Program-made: the position numbers and the translations under genes
Notes under the pieces: model-generated
What the model saw: only the letters and a program-made list of their open reading frames with translations
Told to the model about the DNA's origin: nothing
Databases searched by the model: none
Part shown: piece after piece, positions 40,846-52,575 of the stretch
How positions within the stretch are numbered: position 1 is the stretch's first letter
How the letters are laid out: the number at the start of each line of letters is the position of its first letter
Assembly (NCBI RefSeq): GCF_004365175.1
Contig: NZ_SOCE01000001.1
Span: 5,029,403-5,093,402 of the forward strand
Source of the DNA: Kribbella voronezhensis
GTDB taxonomy: Bacteria > Actinomycetota > Actinomycetes > Propionibacteriales > Kribbellaceae
DNA: 64,000 nucleotides
Direction of reading: 5' to 3'

Positions 40846-41651
40846 CGAGCACGGTGACCTCCGCGGACGGCACGCCGATCGCGTACGACCGGATCGGCGA
40901 AGGACCCGCGGTGGTGCTCGTCGACGGCGCGTTGTGCAGCCGGGCGCAAGGGCCGATGCCCGATGTCGCGAAGGAGCTCGCGTCGCAGTACACGGTCTAC
41001 ACCTATGACCGTCGCGGGCGGGGCGACAGCGGTGATGCCGAGGTCTACGACGTCGAGCGGGAGGTCGAGGACCTGGCCGCGGTGATCGAGGCGGCCGGCG
41101 GTACGGCGTACGTCTACGGCTCCTCCTCTGGCGCGGCGCTCGCACTCCGGGCTGCTGCGCTGGGCCTGCCGATCAGCAAACTGGTCGCGTTCGAGGCGCC
41201 GTTCGTGGTCGACGACAGCCGTACGCGGGTACCGCGGACGTGGGCAGCCGACATGCGGGCACTGTCCGACGCGGGGCGTCCCGGCGACACGATCAAGTAC
41301 TTCATGACCAAGGGCATCGGGCTGCCCGCGATCGTCGTCACGATGATGAAGCTGATGCCCACGTGGAAGAAGTTGAAGGCGGTCGCGCACACCTTGCCGT
41401 ACGACGCGCAGGTCGTCGGCGAGAACGCGTTCGGTCAGCCGCTGGACGCTTCTCAATGGGCCGGAGTGGCGATGCCGGTCCTGGTCGTCGGCGGCGGGAA
41501 GAGCCCCGAGTGGATGCGTGCTGGGGTGAAGGCGACGGCAGACGCGGTACCAGGAGCGGCTCATCGGGAGGTTCCCGGGCAGACGCACATCATCAAGGCG
41601 ACGGCGATCGCGCCGGTGCTACGCGAATTCTTCGGAGGAGGTGCGCGATGA
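40842..41651 (+). CDS. Alpha/beta-fold hydrolase, second of a paralogous pair
   Basis: This 269-residue paralogue of the preceding protein shares the start SADGTPIAYDRIGEGPAVVLVDG, YDRRGRGDSGD, the elbow GSSSGAALALRAA (~95) and the catalytic His in GQTHII. The two genes arose by tandem duplication. Coupled ATGA overlaps join it to both neighbours. Expression is probably driven by the ECF42-type promoter at 39986. Confidence 0.85.
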   Translation: MTSTVTSADGTPIAYDRIGEGPAVVLVDGALCSRAQGPMPDVAKELASQYTVYTYDRRGRGDSGDAEVYDVEREVEDLAAVIEAAGGTAYVYGSSSGAALALRAAALGLPISKLVAFEAPFVVDDSRTRVPRTWAADMRALSDAGRPGDTIKYFMTKGIGLPAIVVTMMKLMPTWKKLKAVAHTLPYDAQVVGENAFGQPLDASQWAGVAMPVLVVGGGKSPEWMRAGVKATADAVPGAAHREVPGQTHIIKATAIAPVLREFFGGGAR

Positions 41652-42094
41652 GGTTCAGAACCGTGCTGGCCGGTACGACGAAGACCGGGATCGAGGTGCC
41701 GCCCGAGGTGATCGCGGCACTCGGGAGCGGCAAGAAGCCGGCCGTGAAGGTCACTGTCAACGGGTACAGCTACCGCAGTACGGTCGCGGTGATGGGCGGC
41801 AAGTTCATGATCGGGGTGAGCGCCGAGCGGCGCGCGGCGGCCGGGATCGAAGGCGGCGACGAGATCGACGTCGAGCTCGAGCTGGACACGGCGCCGCGGG
41901 AGGTCGCCGTACCGGCTGACTTCGCCAAGGCGCTGGATGGTGAACCGGCGGCGCGGAAGTTCTTCGACGGGTTGTCCTACAGCCAGCGGAGCTGGTTCGT
42001 GCTCGGGATCGAGGAGGCGAAGAAGCCGGAGACGCGGCAGAACCGGATCGTCAAAGCCGTCGAACGGCTGGCGAGCGGCCGGGGCCAGCGTTGA
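41648..42094 (+). CDS. DUF1905/YdeI (OmpD-associated)-like protein
   Basis: This 148-residue protein has an N-terminal DUF1905 beta-barrel-like domain (MRFRTVLAGTTKTGIEVPPEVIAALG, VTVNGYSYRSTVAVMGGKFMIGV in pieces). A C-terminal YdeI/OmpD-associated helical domain follows (FFDGLSYSQRSWFVLGIEEAKKPETRQNRIVKAVERL in pieces). The function is unknown. Coupled to the second hydrolase (ATGA), it is the third gene of the predicted ECF42-controlled operon. GGAGGAGGTGCGCG precedes the ATG. Confidence 0.82.
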   Translation: MRFRTVLAGTTKTGIEVPPEVIAALGSGKKPAVKVTVNGYSYRSTVAVMGGKFMIGVSAERRAAAGIEGGDEIDVELELDTAPREVAVPADFAKALDGEPAARKFFDGLSYSQRSWFVLGIEEAKKPETRQNRIVKAVERLASGRGQR

Positions 42095-42109
42095 TCAGCG
42101 GCGACCGCT

Positions 42110-42153
42110 TTGCGTCCGAAGAAACGGTGGGGTCACCAGTTCTCCGGACGCAA
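42110..42153. terminator. Inverted repeat between convergent genes
   Basis: TTGCGTCCG (42110-42118) and CGGACGCAA (42145-42153) form perfect 9-bp arms around a 26-bp loop, midway between the DUF1905 stop and the sod stop. This is a plausible bidirectional terminator without T tracts. Confidence 0.4.
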
Positions 42154-42168
42154 GAGGTCGTCAGGTGA

Positions 42169-42798
42169 TCAGCCGACGGTGATGAGGCCGCCTGCGTTGC
42201 TGCGGGCGGCGTCGAAGCGCGCCTGCGCGTCCGCCCAGTTCACGACGTTCCACCAGGCCTTGACGTAGTCCGGCTTCACGTTCTTGTACTGCAGGTAGAA
42301 GGCGTGCTCCCACATGTCCAGCATCACGATCGGGATCTGCCCGGCGGGCAGGTTCCCCTGCTGGTCGTACAGCTGGTGGATTAGCAGCTGGCCCTGCAGC
42401 GCGTCCCAGCCCAGGATCGCCCAGCCGGAGCCCTGGATCGTGGTCGCCGCCGCGGTGAAGTGCGCCTGGAACGCGTCGAACGAGCCGAACGACTCGTCCA
42501 GCGCGGCCGCCAGCTCGCCGTCCGGCTTGTCGCCACCGTCCGGGGACAGGTTCTTCCAGAAGATCGAGTGGTTGACGTGGCCGCCCAGGTTGAAGGCGAG
42601 CGTCTTCTCCAGCCCGACGATCGAGCCGAAGTCGCCCCCTTCGCGAGCCGCCGCCAGCTTCTCGAGGGTGTCGTTGAGACCCTTCACGTAGGTCGCGTGG
42701 TGCTTCGAGTGGTGCAGCTCCATGATCTCGCCGGCGATGTGCGGCGCCAGCGCGCCGTAGTCGTAGCCGAGGTCGGGAAGCGTGTACGACGTGGTCAA
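42169..42798 (-). CDS. sodA: Superoxide dismutase, Fe/Mn family
   Basis: This 209-residue enzyme has all four metal ligands: His in MELHHSKHH (~28), His in NHSIFWKNL (~77), and Asp and His in MLDMWEHAFYLQY (~160-164). It converts superoxide to hydrogen peroxide and oxygen in the cytoplasm. I cannot decide Fe versus Mn specificity. A 5' region of ~170 bp separates it from the decayed reductase; GAAGGAGCAG lies just before the ATG. Confidence 0.95.
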   Translation of the reverse strand: MTTSYTLPDLGYDYGALAPHIAGEIMELHHSKHHATYVKGLNDTLEKLAAAREGGDFGSIVGLEKTLAFNLGGHVNHSIFWKNLSPDGGDKPDGELAAALDESFGSFDAFQAHFTAAATTIQGSGWAILGWDALQGQLLIHQLYDQQGNLPAGQIPIVMLDMWEHAFYLQYKNVKPDYVKAWWNVVNWADAQARFDAARSNAGGLITVG

Positions 42799-42968
42799 CT
42801 CTGCTCCTTCGTCAGGGCCCGTTGGGCCGATATCTGCCGGTGTCCTGGGTCAGCGACACCAGCTTGAAACTTCAACCACGGTTGAGGTCAAGTCGCCACG
42901 CGGCAAACAGCCCACGCGGGATGCCCTGACCAGTGCCCGGCGCCGCCTACTTCACACGGCGACTCCGG

Positions 42969-43470
42969 TCACCTCCCAGCTTCACATACTCCGAGGACGA
43001 GCTTCCCCTGGGTCCGACCCCCGGCCATCCGGCGCTGCGCCTCGGCGGCCTCGGTCAACGCAAAGACCTCTTCGACCTCGACGCGCACCTCGCCGGCCTC
43101 GACCAGGGCCGCGATTTCTCCGAGCGCATGCCCGTCCGGCTCCACCAGGAACGGCTCGGCTCGTACGCCGGCCTTCTCGGCCTCCGCGAGCAGCTCGGGA
43201 GAGGTCCCGGACGGTACTGCGACCAGCAGGCCGCCCGGTTTGAGCACCTTCAGCGACTGAGTCAGCGGATCGCGGCTGCCTCGGCGTGGCTCAGGTTCGC
43301 GGGCTTCCGCGCGAACTGCCTGGCGGGAGCGGTCACAAACTCGGCGTACGCGGAAGCCGCGCGCGGGAACCAGGGCATCCGTACACCTCGTCACCCACTG
43401 CCAACGTGTGGACGCCGAACCCGACCTCCTCGACCACCCCGGACACGTCCTTCGCAACGGGTTGGCTGGA
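42969..43470 (-). pseudogene. Decayed NADP-dependent quinone oxidoreductase/zinc-type dehydrogenase
   Basis: Pieces of an MDR-family quinone reductase are readable in different frames. KDVSGVVEEVGFGVHTLAVGDEVYG (split here by frame) runs to ~43381. After a 1-base frameshift (~43378-43381), MPWFPRAASAYAEFVTAPARQF and KPANLSHAEAAAI follow to a TGA at ~43262. Next comes LTQSLKVLKPGGLLVAVPSG and the family's C-terminus ending GKLVLGV. The 5' ~60 codons and most of the Rossmann core (between HAEAAAI and LKPGG) are missing. It is divergent from an intact HxlR gene that would normally control it. Confidence 0.75.
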
Positions 43471-43547
43471 AGCTATCTTCGGAGCCGTAGTTTCCCGCAC
43501 GGACTGCTACTATCCATCGGGAAGTACTACCGCAGAGGAGCTCTTCG

Positions 43548-43904
43548 GTGACCGCCACCTGCTCGACCGGTGTCCACGACAAGCACGACGTGTACGCCGC
43601 GCAGTGCCCTTGTCGCGACGTCCTCCACCTGCTCGCCAACAAGTGGGCGGCCCTCGCGATCGGCGCCCTCGAAGACGGCCCGGTGCGCTTCGGCGAACTC
43701 CAGCGCCGTCTCCAGGGCATCAGCCCCAAGGTCCTCACCAGCACCCTCCGCCGCCTGGAGGACAGCGGCTTCCTGCACCGCGAGATCTACCCCGCGGTCC
43801 CCCTCCACGTCGAGTACTCCCTGACCGACCTCGGCCGCAGCGTCTCCACCCCGCTGGCCGCCCTCCGCACCTGGGTCGAGGACCACCTCCACGAAATCGC
43901 CTGA
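43548..43904 (+). CDS. HxlR-family transcriptional regulator
   Basis: This 118-residue MarR-like winged-helix protein of the HxlR family has the metal/redox-type Cys pair near the N-terminus (CPCRDVLHLLANKWAALAIGAL), then FGELQRRLQGISPKVLTSTLRRLEDSGFL and VEYSLTDLGRSV. HxlR proteins of this kind often sense aldehydes, quinones or oxidants through the Cys and repress a divergent reductase gene. Here the divergent gene is a pseudogene. GTG is preceded by GAGGAG. Confidence 0.88.
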   Translation: MTATCSTGVHDKHDVYAAQCPCRDVLHLLANKWAALAIGALEDGPVRFGELQRRLQGISPKVLTSTLRRLEDSGFLHREIYPAVPLHVEYSLTDLGRSVSTPLAALRTWVEDHLHEIA

Positions 43905-44009
43905 CCGCTCAATCAATGCGGGCGCAAGCACCCTCCGCGGCCGAATAGACTGAGCGGTCTCGGAGAGTCGCCGAGGCCGCCGATCCCTGATCCCGAACCT
44001 GAGGTTGTT

Positions 44010-47049
<3,040 letters not shown>

Positions 47050-47066
<17 letters not shown>

Positions 47067-48051
47067 GGAGGGGAGCCAGGCGTTCGGCGATCAGGCGGTA
47101 GCCCTCGGGGCCGGGGTGGACGTCGTCGGCGTACAGGGCCTGTGCCTCTTCGGTGCTGAGGACGGTGCGTCCGTCGATCAGTTGGAGGTCCGGGTCCTGG
47201 CGGGTGCGGGCGCCGAGTTCGACGCAGGCGCGGATGTCGTCGAGGGTGAGGCCGAGGCCGTTCGGCTTGCCCTCCAGGTTCGGGGCGGGCAGTGGCGTGA
47301 TCACCACGATCGGGGTGTGCGGGTGCCCCTCGCGCACGGTCGACAGGAACGCCTCGACCTGGCCCGGAAGCGTCCGCCCGCTGTAGGTTTCACCGCCGTA
47401 GATGTTGATGCCGAGGCACAACGAGATCAGCCGCGCCGGGGTGTCCCGGATGGTCCGCGCCGCGATCGGGTCGAGGTGGCACTCACCCGCGAAGCCGAGC
47501 ATGACCAAGTCCCACTGGTGCTGGCGAGCGACCAACGCCGGCCAGGTCTCGGACGGCCCGTAGGCGCCTGTGCACTGGCTGATGGAACTCCCATAGGTGA
47601 TCCAGCGCGGCCCGGCCGGCGGCTGCGGCACCGCGTCGCCGTCGAAAGCCACTTCCCGTACTGCGACCGCCCCCGCCTGTGGCAGCCAGATCTCCAACTC
47701 GACCGGTCCCGGCGGTAGCTCGACCCGGATCCGCTGCTCACCGGCCTGTACTTCGCACCGCTGGTGCAGCACTCCGCCGATGAGGAAGTCGACCGGTGCG
47801 ACGATCGCGTCCAGACCCCCTGCGCCCCGGATCTCCAGGGTCACCGACGTCGCCGAGGTCTGCCAACGGGCGCGCACTCCGGCGGGAGTCGCGGCCCGGG
47901 CCCAGAGCCGGTGCCCCGGCCGCTCGGCATTGCCCGTCCAGTCGGTCAGCTCGAACGGCTGCTCGCGCGGATCGAGCCGCCAGAAGGTTGTCCAGCCGTC
48001 GGCGTCGACCTCACGAAACCGGTAGCCGGTCCACAGTGGCTCAGTTCCCAT
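47050..48051 (-). CDS. SGNH/GDSL-family hydrolase with N-terminal beta-sandwich
   Basis: This 333-residue protein has an N-terminal ~140-residue beta-rich domain (CE2-like carbohydrate-esterase arrangement), then an SGNH hydrolase domain. The nucleophile is in ITYGSSISQC (~155), block III is CLGINIYGGETY, and the Asp-x-x-His pair is YADDVHPGPEGY (~310). It probably deacylates a sugar or lipid ester. The ATG has GGAGGCGGCGG upstream. No signal peptide is evident, so it is likely cytoplasmic. Confidence 0.85.
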
Positions 48052-48096
48052 CCGCCGCCTCCGAAACAGATGCTGTTGATGGGACAAGCTATACCT

Positions 48097-49083
48097 ATGA
48101 CCGTGGACGAGCTCATCACGCCGGAGGCCGTGGCGGATCGATCGGAAGCCGTGGCACCGCGGCTGCGCGAGCATCTGCCGGTCACGCCGTTCGTCGGGTT
48201 CGGGGCGTTCAGCGAGGAACTCGGCGCCGAGGTCCTGGTCAAGTGCGAGCACCAGCAGCGGACCGGCTCCTTCAAGGCCCGCGGCGCGATGGCCAAGGTC
48301 CTGTCGCTCTCCGACGAGCAGCGCGAGGCCGGCGTGGTGACCGCCTCGACGGGCAATCACGGGCTCGGGGTGAGCAACGCGCTGGCGGCGCTCGGCGGCC
48401 GCGGCATCGTCTACGTCCCGGAGAACGCGTCCGCCAGCAAGGTCGCCGCGATCAAGCGGTTCGGGATCGAGGTTCGCAGCGTCGGCACCGACTCCGGCGC
48501 CAACGAGACGATGGCTCGCGCGGAGGCTCTGGACAAGGGGTGGACCTACATCTCGCCGTACAACGACCCGGACATCATCGCGGGGCAGGGGACGGCGGCG
48601 GTGGAGATGCTGGCGCAACTCGATGGCCGGCGGCTCGATGCCGTCTTCGTCGCGGTCGGCGGTGGCGGCCTGGTCAGCGGAGTCGCCGCGGTGCTCAAGC
48701 GGCATCGGCCGGACCTCAAGGTGTACGGCGCGTCGCCGGTCGGGGATGCCGCGATGGCTGCCTCGGTGCAGGCGGGCCGGATCGTCGAGGTGGACGGCAA
48801 GCCGACCCTTTCGGACGGTACCGCGGGCAGTGTCGAGCCCGGCAGCATCACGTTCGAGCTGTGCCGGTCCTTGGTGGACGAGTGGGTGCTCGTCGAAGAG
48901 GAGGAGATCAAGGACGCGCTGCGGATGGTGATCGACACCGAGCACCAGTTGATCGAAGGCTCGGCCGCCTTGGCGTTCGCGGCGGCGCGCGCACGGCGTA
49001 CGGAAATCGAGGGGCAACGAGTGGCCGTGGTGTCCTGCGGCGGCAACATCTCGGCGAAAACCCTGGTGGCCGCGCTGAGCTGA
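48097..49083 (+). CDS. Threonine/serine dehydratase-type PLP enzyme
   Basis: This 328-residue fold-type II PLP enzyme has the Schiff-base Lys in RTGSFKARGAM (~58), the substrate loop TASTGNHGLGVSNAL, and the phosphate-binding glycines in VAVGGGGLVSGVAAV (~185). Near the end, VVSCGGNIS positions a Cys/Gly near the pyridine nitrogen. It is likely a threonine or serine dehydratase/racemase-like enzyme without an ACT domain. TATACC lies four bases before the ATG and there is no ribosome binding site, which suggests a leaderless mRNA. Confidence 0.85.
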   Translation: MTVDELITPEAVADRSEAVAPRLREHLPVTPFVGFGAFSEELGAEVLVKCEHQQRTGSFKARGAMAKVLSLSDEQREAGVVTASTGNHGLGVSNALAALGGRGIVYVPENASASKVAAIKRFGIEVRSVGTDSGANETMARAEALDKGWTYISPYNDPDIIAGQGTAAVEMLAQLDGRRLDAVFVAVGGGGLVSGVAAVLKRHRPDLKVYGASPVGDAAMAASVQAGRIVEVDGKPTLSDGTAGSVEPGSITFELCRSLVDEWVLVEEEEIKDALRMVIDTEHQLIEGSAALAFAAARARRTEIEGQRVAVVSCGGNISAKTLVAALS

Positions 49084-49100
49084 CGAAGTACTGTGTGGCC

Positions 49101-50009
49101 GTGCGCGAACTGGTTGTGCTGGGCACCGGCAGTCAGGTGCCGTCGCGAGAACGCAGCCAGAACGGCTACTTCCTGCGCTGGGATTCCGAGGGTTTTCTCT
49201 TTGATCCGGGCGAGGGGACACAACGGCAGATGCTGTACGCCGGTGTGCCGGCCGGCGCGATCACCCGGCTCTGCGTCACGCACTTCCACGGCGACCACTG
49301 CCTCGGCGTACCGGGCATCGTGCAGCGTCTGTCGCTCGACGGCGTGGAGCATCCGGTGCACGCGCACTATCCGGCTTCCGGCCAGGAGTACTTCACCAGA
49401 CTCCGGTACGCCGCGTCGTTCTTCGAGCGGGCGGAACTGCGGGAGGAGCCGATCGACGAGGAAGGCCTGCTGTCGGTCGGCTCGTTCGGGCAGCTCTGGG
49501 TGCGGCGGCTGGAACACCCGATCGAGTCGTTCGGCTACCAGTTGGTCGAACCGGACGGGCGGCGGATGCTGCCGGACCAACTCGCTCGGTACGGAGTCGC
49601 AGGACCCGCGGTCGGACGGCTCCAGCGGGCGGGCTCGATCGAGGTCGACGGGCGCACGGTGACGGTGGAGCAGGTGAGCGAACCGCGCCCTGGGCAACGA
49701 TTCGCCTTCGTGATGGACACCCGGTTGTGCGAGGGAGTCTTCCGCCTCGCCGATGGTGCCGACCTCCTCGTGATCGAGTCGACCTATCTGTCGTCCGAAC
49801 GTGAGCTGGCCACCAGTTTCGGCCACCTCACCGCTCGCCAGGCGGCGCGAGTGGCGCAGGAGTGCGGGGTGCGCAAACTCGTCCTCACCCACTTCTCCCA
49901 GCGCTACACCGAACCAGAACGCTTCCACGAGGAAGCCGCCACCGAATTCACCGGCGAAATAGTCGTCGCCGCCGACCTCACCCGAGTCCCCTTCCCCTCC
50001 CGCCGCTGA
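49101..50009 (+). CDS. rnz: Ribonuclease Z (tRNase Z), metallo-beta-lactamase fold
   Basis: This 302-residue protein has the zinc motif THFHGDHCLG (~58-64), a second-site Asp in VMDTRL and a His in VLTHFSQRY, plus the RNase Z start ELVVLGTGSQVPS and GFLFDPGEGTQRQM. It cleaves tRNA precursors 3' of the discriminator base. GTG 49101 was chosen on homology; GTG 49095 is also possible. The gene follows the dehydratase by 17 bp and is probably co-transcribed. A long GC-rich repeat array follows the stop. Confidence 0.88.
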   Translation: MRELVVLGTGSQVPSRERSQNGYFLRWDSEGFLFDPGEGTQRQMLYAGVPAGAITRLCVTHFHGDHCLGVPGIVQRLSLDGVEHPVHAHYPASGQEYFTRLRYAASFFERAELREEPIDEEGLLSVGSFGQLWVRRLEHPIESFGYQLVEPDGRRMLPDQLARYGVAGPAVGRLQRAGSIEVDGRTVTVEQVSEPRPGQRFAFVMDTRLCEGVFRLADGADLLVIESTYLSSERELATSFGHLTARQAARVAQECGVRKLVLTHFSQRYTEPERFHEEAATEFTGEIVVAADLTRVPFPSRR

Positions 50010-50024
50010 CACCACCCTCCCGCG

Positions 50025-50280
50025 CTCTGCTCCCGCGCTCTGCGCGCTCCCGCGCTCTGCGCGCTCTGCGCGCTCCCGCGCTCTGCGCGCTCCCGCGCTC
50101 TGCGCGCTCCCGCGCTCTGCGCGCTCCCGCGCTCTGCGCGCTCCCGCGCTCTGCGCGCTCTGCGCGCTCCCGCGCTCTGCGCGCTCCCGCGCTCTGCGCG
50201 CTCTGCGCGCTCCCGCGCTCTGCGCGCTCTGCGCGCTCCCGCGCTCTGCGCGCTCCCGCGCTCTCGCCGCGCTTCAGCGC
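50025..50280. repeat. GC-rich tandem array of 17-bp and 9-bp units
   Basis: Thirteen copies of CTCCCGCGCTCT occur, mostly in 17-bp units CTCCCGCGCTCTGCGCG. Four of them are extended by an extra 9-bp CTCTGCGCG. There are no unique spacers, so it is not CRISPR. The array lies between rnz and a terminator, within a 380-bp non-coding gap (50010-50389). The same 11-mer occurs once at 2259-2269. Each unit is self-complementary (GCGCGC), so it could form hairpins. Confidence 0.85.
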
Positions 50281-50309
50281 TCTGCGCCCAGCGCTTTTCC
50301 TTCCGACTT

Positions 50310-50332
50310 CCCCCGCCGTAGGCGGGGGTTTT
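50310..50332 (+). terminator. Rho-independent terminator after rnz
   Basis: CCCCCGCC-GTA-GGCGGGGG (50310-50328) is a perfect 8-bp GC stem with a 3-base loop followed by TTTT. It is the strongest canonical terminator in the window and closes the dehydratase-rnz transcript just past the repeat array. Confidence 0.85.
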
Positions 50333-50389
50333 GCTGACCGGTCATACAACTGTGATCTCAGTGATGGAAAGTAGTCGTAGGATTTCCCT

Positions 50390-50761
50390 GTGTCACTGAC
50401 GTTTCCGGCATCGTTTGCCGACGGCAATGAGTTTCCGGCCTCGCTGGACGAGTCGACCCGGGTCGCTCTCGAGGTGGCCGCGGTGCAGCACGCGTTCGAG
50501 GACGGGATGCTGACCGACGCCTGGCAACTGGCCTGGTCGATGGAGCCGCGGCTGGTCGAGACCGGCCGCTGGCAGGAGGTGCTGGTGACCCAGAAGGTCG
50601 CGCTGACGGCCGCGCTCCGGCTCGGCGACCGACTCCTGGAAGGGCAGGCCCGCCTCGCGCTCGGCCGGGCCTGCCTGGAGGTCGGCGACCACCGCCGCGC
50701 CGGCCACCACCTTGCCGAGGGCACGAGCATCCTGCGCACCCTCGGCGTCCCGCTCGACTGA
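50390..50761 (+). CDS. Small TPR-like helical protein
   Basis: This 123-residue, mostly helical protein has repeats similar to TPR units: AFEDGMLTDAWQLAWSMEPRLVETGRWQEV and GDRLLEGQARLALGRACLEVGDHRRAGHHLAEG (given in part). It resembles the TPR tail of large LuxR/BTAD-type regulators but stands alone, so it may be a small adaptor or a relic of one. GTG start without a strong ribosome binding site. Its stop directly abuts the convergent epoxide hydrolase. Confidence 0.6.
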   Translation: MSLTFPASFADGNEFPASLDESTRVALEVAAVQHAFEDGMLTDAWQLAWSMEPRLVETGRWQEVLVTQKVALTAALRLGDRLLEGQARLALGRACLEVGDHRRAGHHLAEGTSILRTLGVPLD

Positions 50762-51916
50762 TCAGCGCAACGACCGGAAGAACTCCCGGATGTCCGCGGT
50801 CAGCAGTTCCGGCTCCTCCAGCGCGGCGAAGTGACCGCCCCGGTCGACGTCCGTCCAGCGAGTGATGGTGTTCTCCCGCTCGGCGTACCGGCGGATGCCG
50901 ACGTCGTGGGCGAAGACGAGTACCCCGGTCGGCACGCCCGAGTTCTCCTTGGTGGCGCCCCACGGTTGCTGCTGCGCATACCCGACGTACGCCGCCGAGC
51001 CCGCCGTACCGGTCAGCCAGTAGATCATCACGTTCGTCAGCAGCCGGTCCCGGTCGATGATTGCGTCCGGCAACGTTGTCCGCGGATGCGTCCACTCGCG
51101 GAACTTGTCCATGATCCAGGCGAGTTGCCCGACCGGCGAGTCGACCAGTGCGTAGCCGAGTGTCTGCGGCCGGGTCGACTGGATCGCGATGTAGCCGAAC
51201 TCCTCCCGCATGAACGCGTCGATCCGGGCCAGCCGGTCCTGCTCGAGGTCGGTCAGGGTCGCGCGCTCCTCGGCCGGCAGGTTCATCGGCGGCAGTCCAG
51301 GGCTGCCGTTCACGTGCACGCCGACGACCCGCTCGCGATCGGCTCTCCCGACCTCGGGTGAGACGGCAGCGCCGATGTCACCACCCTGTACGCCGTACCG
51401 CTGGTAACCGAGTCGATTCATCAGCTCAGCCCAGGTCCGGGCGACCCGGTTCGTCGACCAGCCGGACTCCTGTACCGGGCCGGAGAAGCCGAACCCGGGC
51501 AGTGACGGGATCACCAAGTGGAACGCGTCCGCCGCGTCGCCGCCGTACGCGACCGGATCGGTCAGCGGGCCGATCACGTCCAGGAATTCGGCGATGGATC
51601 CGGGCCAGCCGTGGGTGAGCAGCAGCGGCAGCGCGTCCGCCTCGGCCGACCGCACGTGCAGGAAGTGGATCTGCTGTCCGTCGATCACGGTCGTGTACTG
51701 CGGATAGTCGTTCAGTTGCTTCTCGATAGCGCGCCAGTCGTACTCGTCGCGCCAGTAGTCCACCAGGCCGCTCAACCAGGAAACCGGAACACCGGAGTCC
51801 CAGTCGTCACCGGGCAACGGAGCAGGCAGCCGCGTCTGCGTCAGCCGCCCCTTGAGGTCGTCCAGCGTGCTCTGCGGAATGTCGATGCTGAAGGGCTTGA
51901 GCTCGTTCGTCGTCAT
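50762..51916 (-). CDS. Epoxide hydrolase family protein
   Basis: This 384-residue alpha/beta hydrolase has the N-terminal epoxide-hydrolase domain (FSIDIPQSTLDDLKGRLTQTRLP), the oxyanion motif LLTHGWPGS (~100) and the nucleophile Asp in VQGGDIGAAV (~178). A lid Tyr (SRP/GYA region) is present, and the final His is in GGHFAALEEPELL. It hydrolyses epoxides to diols. It is divergent from a decayed WYL regulator, which probably once controlled it. Confidence 0.9.
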   Translation of the reverse strand: MTTNELKPFSIDIPQSTLDDLKGRLTQTRLPAPLPGDDWDSGVPVSWLSGLVDYWRDEYDWRAIEKQLNDYPQYTTVIDGQQIHFLHVRSAEADALPLLLTHGWPGSIAEFLDVIGPLTDPVAYGGDAADAFHLVIPSLPGFGFSGPVQESGWSTNRVARTWAELMNRLGYQRYGVQGGDIGAAVSPEVGRADRERVVGVHVNGSPGLPPMNLPAEERATLTDLEQDRLARIDAFMREEFGYIAIQSTRPQTLGYALVDSPVGQLAWIMDKFREWTHPRTTLPDAIIDRDRLLTNVMIYWLTGTAGSAAYVGYAQQQPWGATKENSGVPTGVLVFAHDVGIRRYAERENTITRWTDVDRGGHFAALEEPELLTADIREFFRSLR

Positions 51917-51979
51917 GTCATCGACTCTGTCACCCGGTTAGGACACCTTCTGTCCTAGCTTTCTGCGAGACTAGATTTC

Positions 51980-52517
51980 ATGCTGGAGACTTCCGCAAGG
52001 CTGCTCAGACTCCTCTCCCTGCTGCAGTCCCCGCGGGACTGGAGCGGCGCCGACTTGGCCGGCGACCGCGACAGTCCGTACGACGGAGCCGCACCGCCTG
52101 GTGCACACCGGGCGACGTTGGTATCTCGTGGCCTGGGACGTGGAGCGGGAGGACTGGCGAACCTTCCGGCTGGACCGGATGGAACCGCGGATCCCCACCG
52201 GTCCACGGTTCCAGCCGCGCGAGGTCCCGGAAGTCGACCGGACCATGCGAGGCGTCGCCAATGGCGGGTATCGCTACCGAGCCCGATTCCTGCTGCAGGC
52301 TCCGGCCGAGCAGATCGCCGACCGGATCCCGAGCACAGTCGGCGTCGTCGAAATGGTCGATTCCTCCACCTGTGTCCTCTCGGCCGGCTCGAACTCCCTG
52401 GACGAACTCCTCCTGTACGTCGGCCTGCTGGGCGTCGACTTCGTGATCCAGTCGCCCCCCGAGCTGATCGCCCACGTCCAGACCCTCACCACCCGGCTCG
52501 CCCGAGCCATCCCCTAG
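51980..52517 (+). pseudogene. Decayed HTH-WYL transcriptional regulator
   Basis: The 5' end reads MLETSARLLRLLSLLQSPRDW and SGADLA, the usual start of DeoR/WYL regulators. The sequence then jumps at ~52045-52085 with a change of frame. From there, EPHRLVHTGRRWYLVAWD and the WYL C-terminal extension run to the stop at 52517 (…VQTLTTRLARAIP). About 170 codons covering most of the HTH and the WYL core are missing. TAGATT before the ATG suggests an old leaderless promoter shared with the divergent epoxide hydrolase. Confidence 0.75.
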
Positions 52518-52575
52518 CCGTAGGCGGTCCCGAAGTCTGCCCGACATCGCCGGTCCTTGGATAAGGTGCGGTTGC

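Noticed and set aside
43905..44009. T-box leader upstream of glycyl-tRNA synthetase
   Set aside because: No T-box sequence (TGGNACCGCG type) or specifier hairpin is visible in the 105-bp gap.
47796..49100. Upstream extension of the RNase Z frame
   Set aside because: It overlaps the whole dehydratase gene in another frame and has Arg-rich shadow composition. RNase Z homology begins at the GTG at 49101.
50025..50280. CRISPR-like array
   Set aside because: The units are contiguous with no unique spacers and there are no cas genes; it is a simple tandem repeat.
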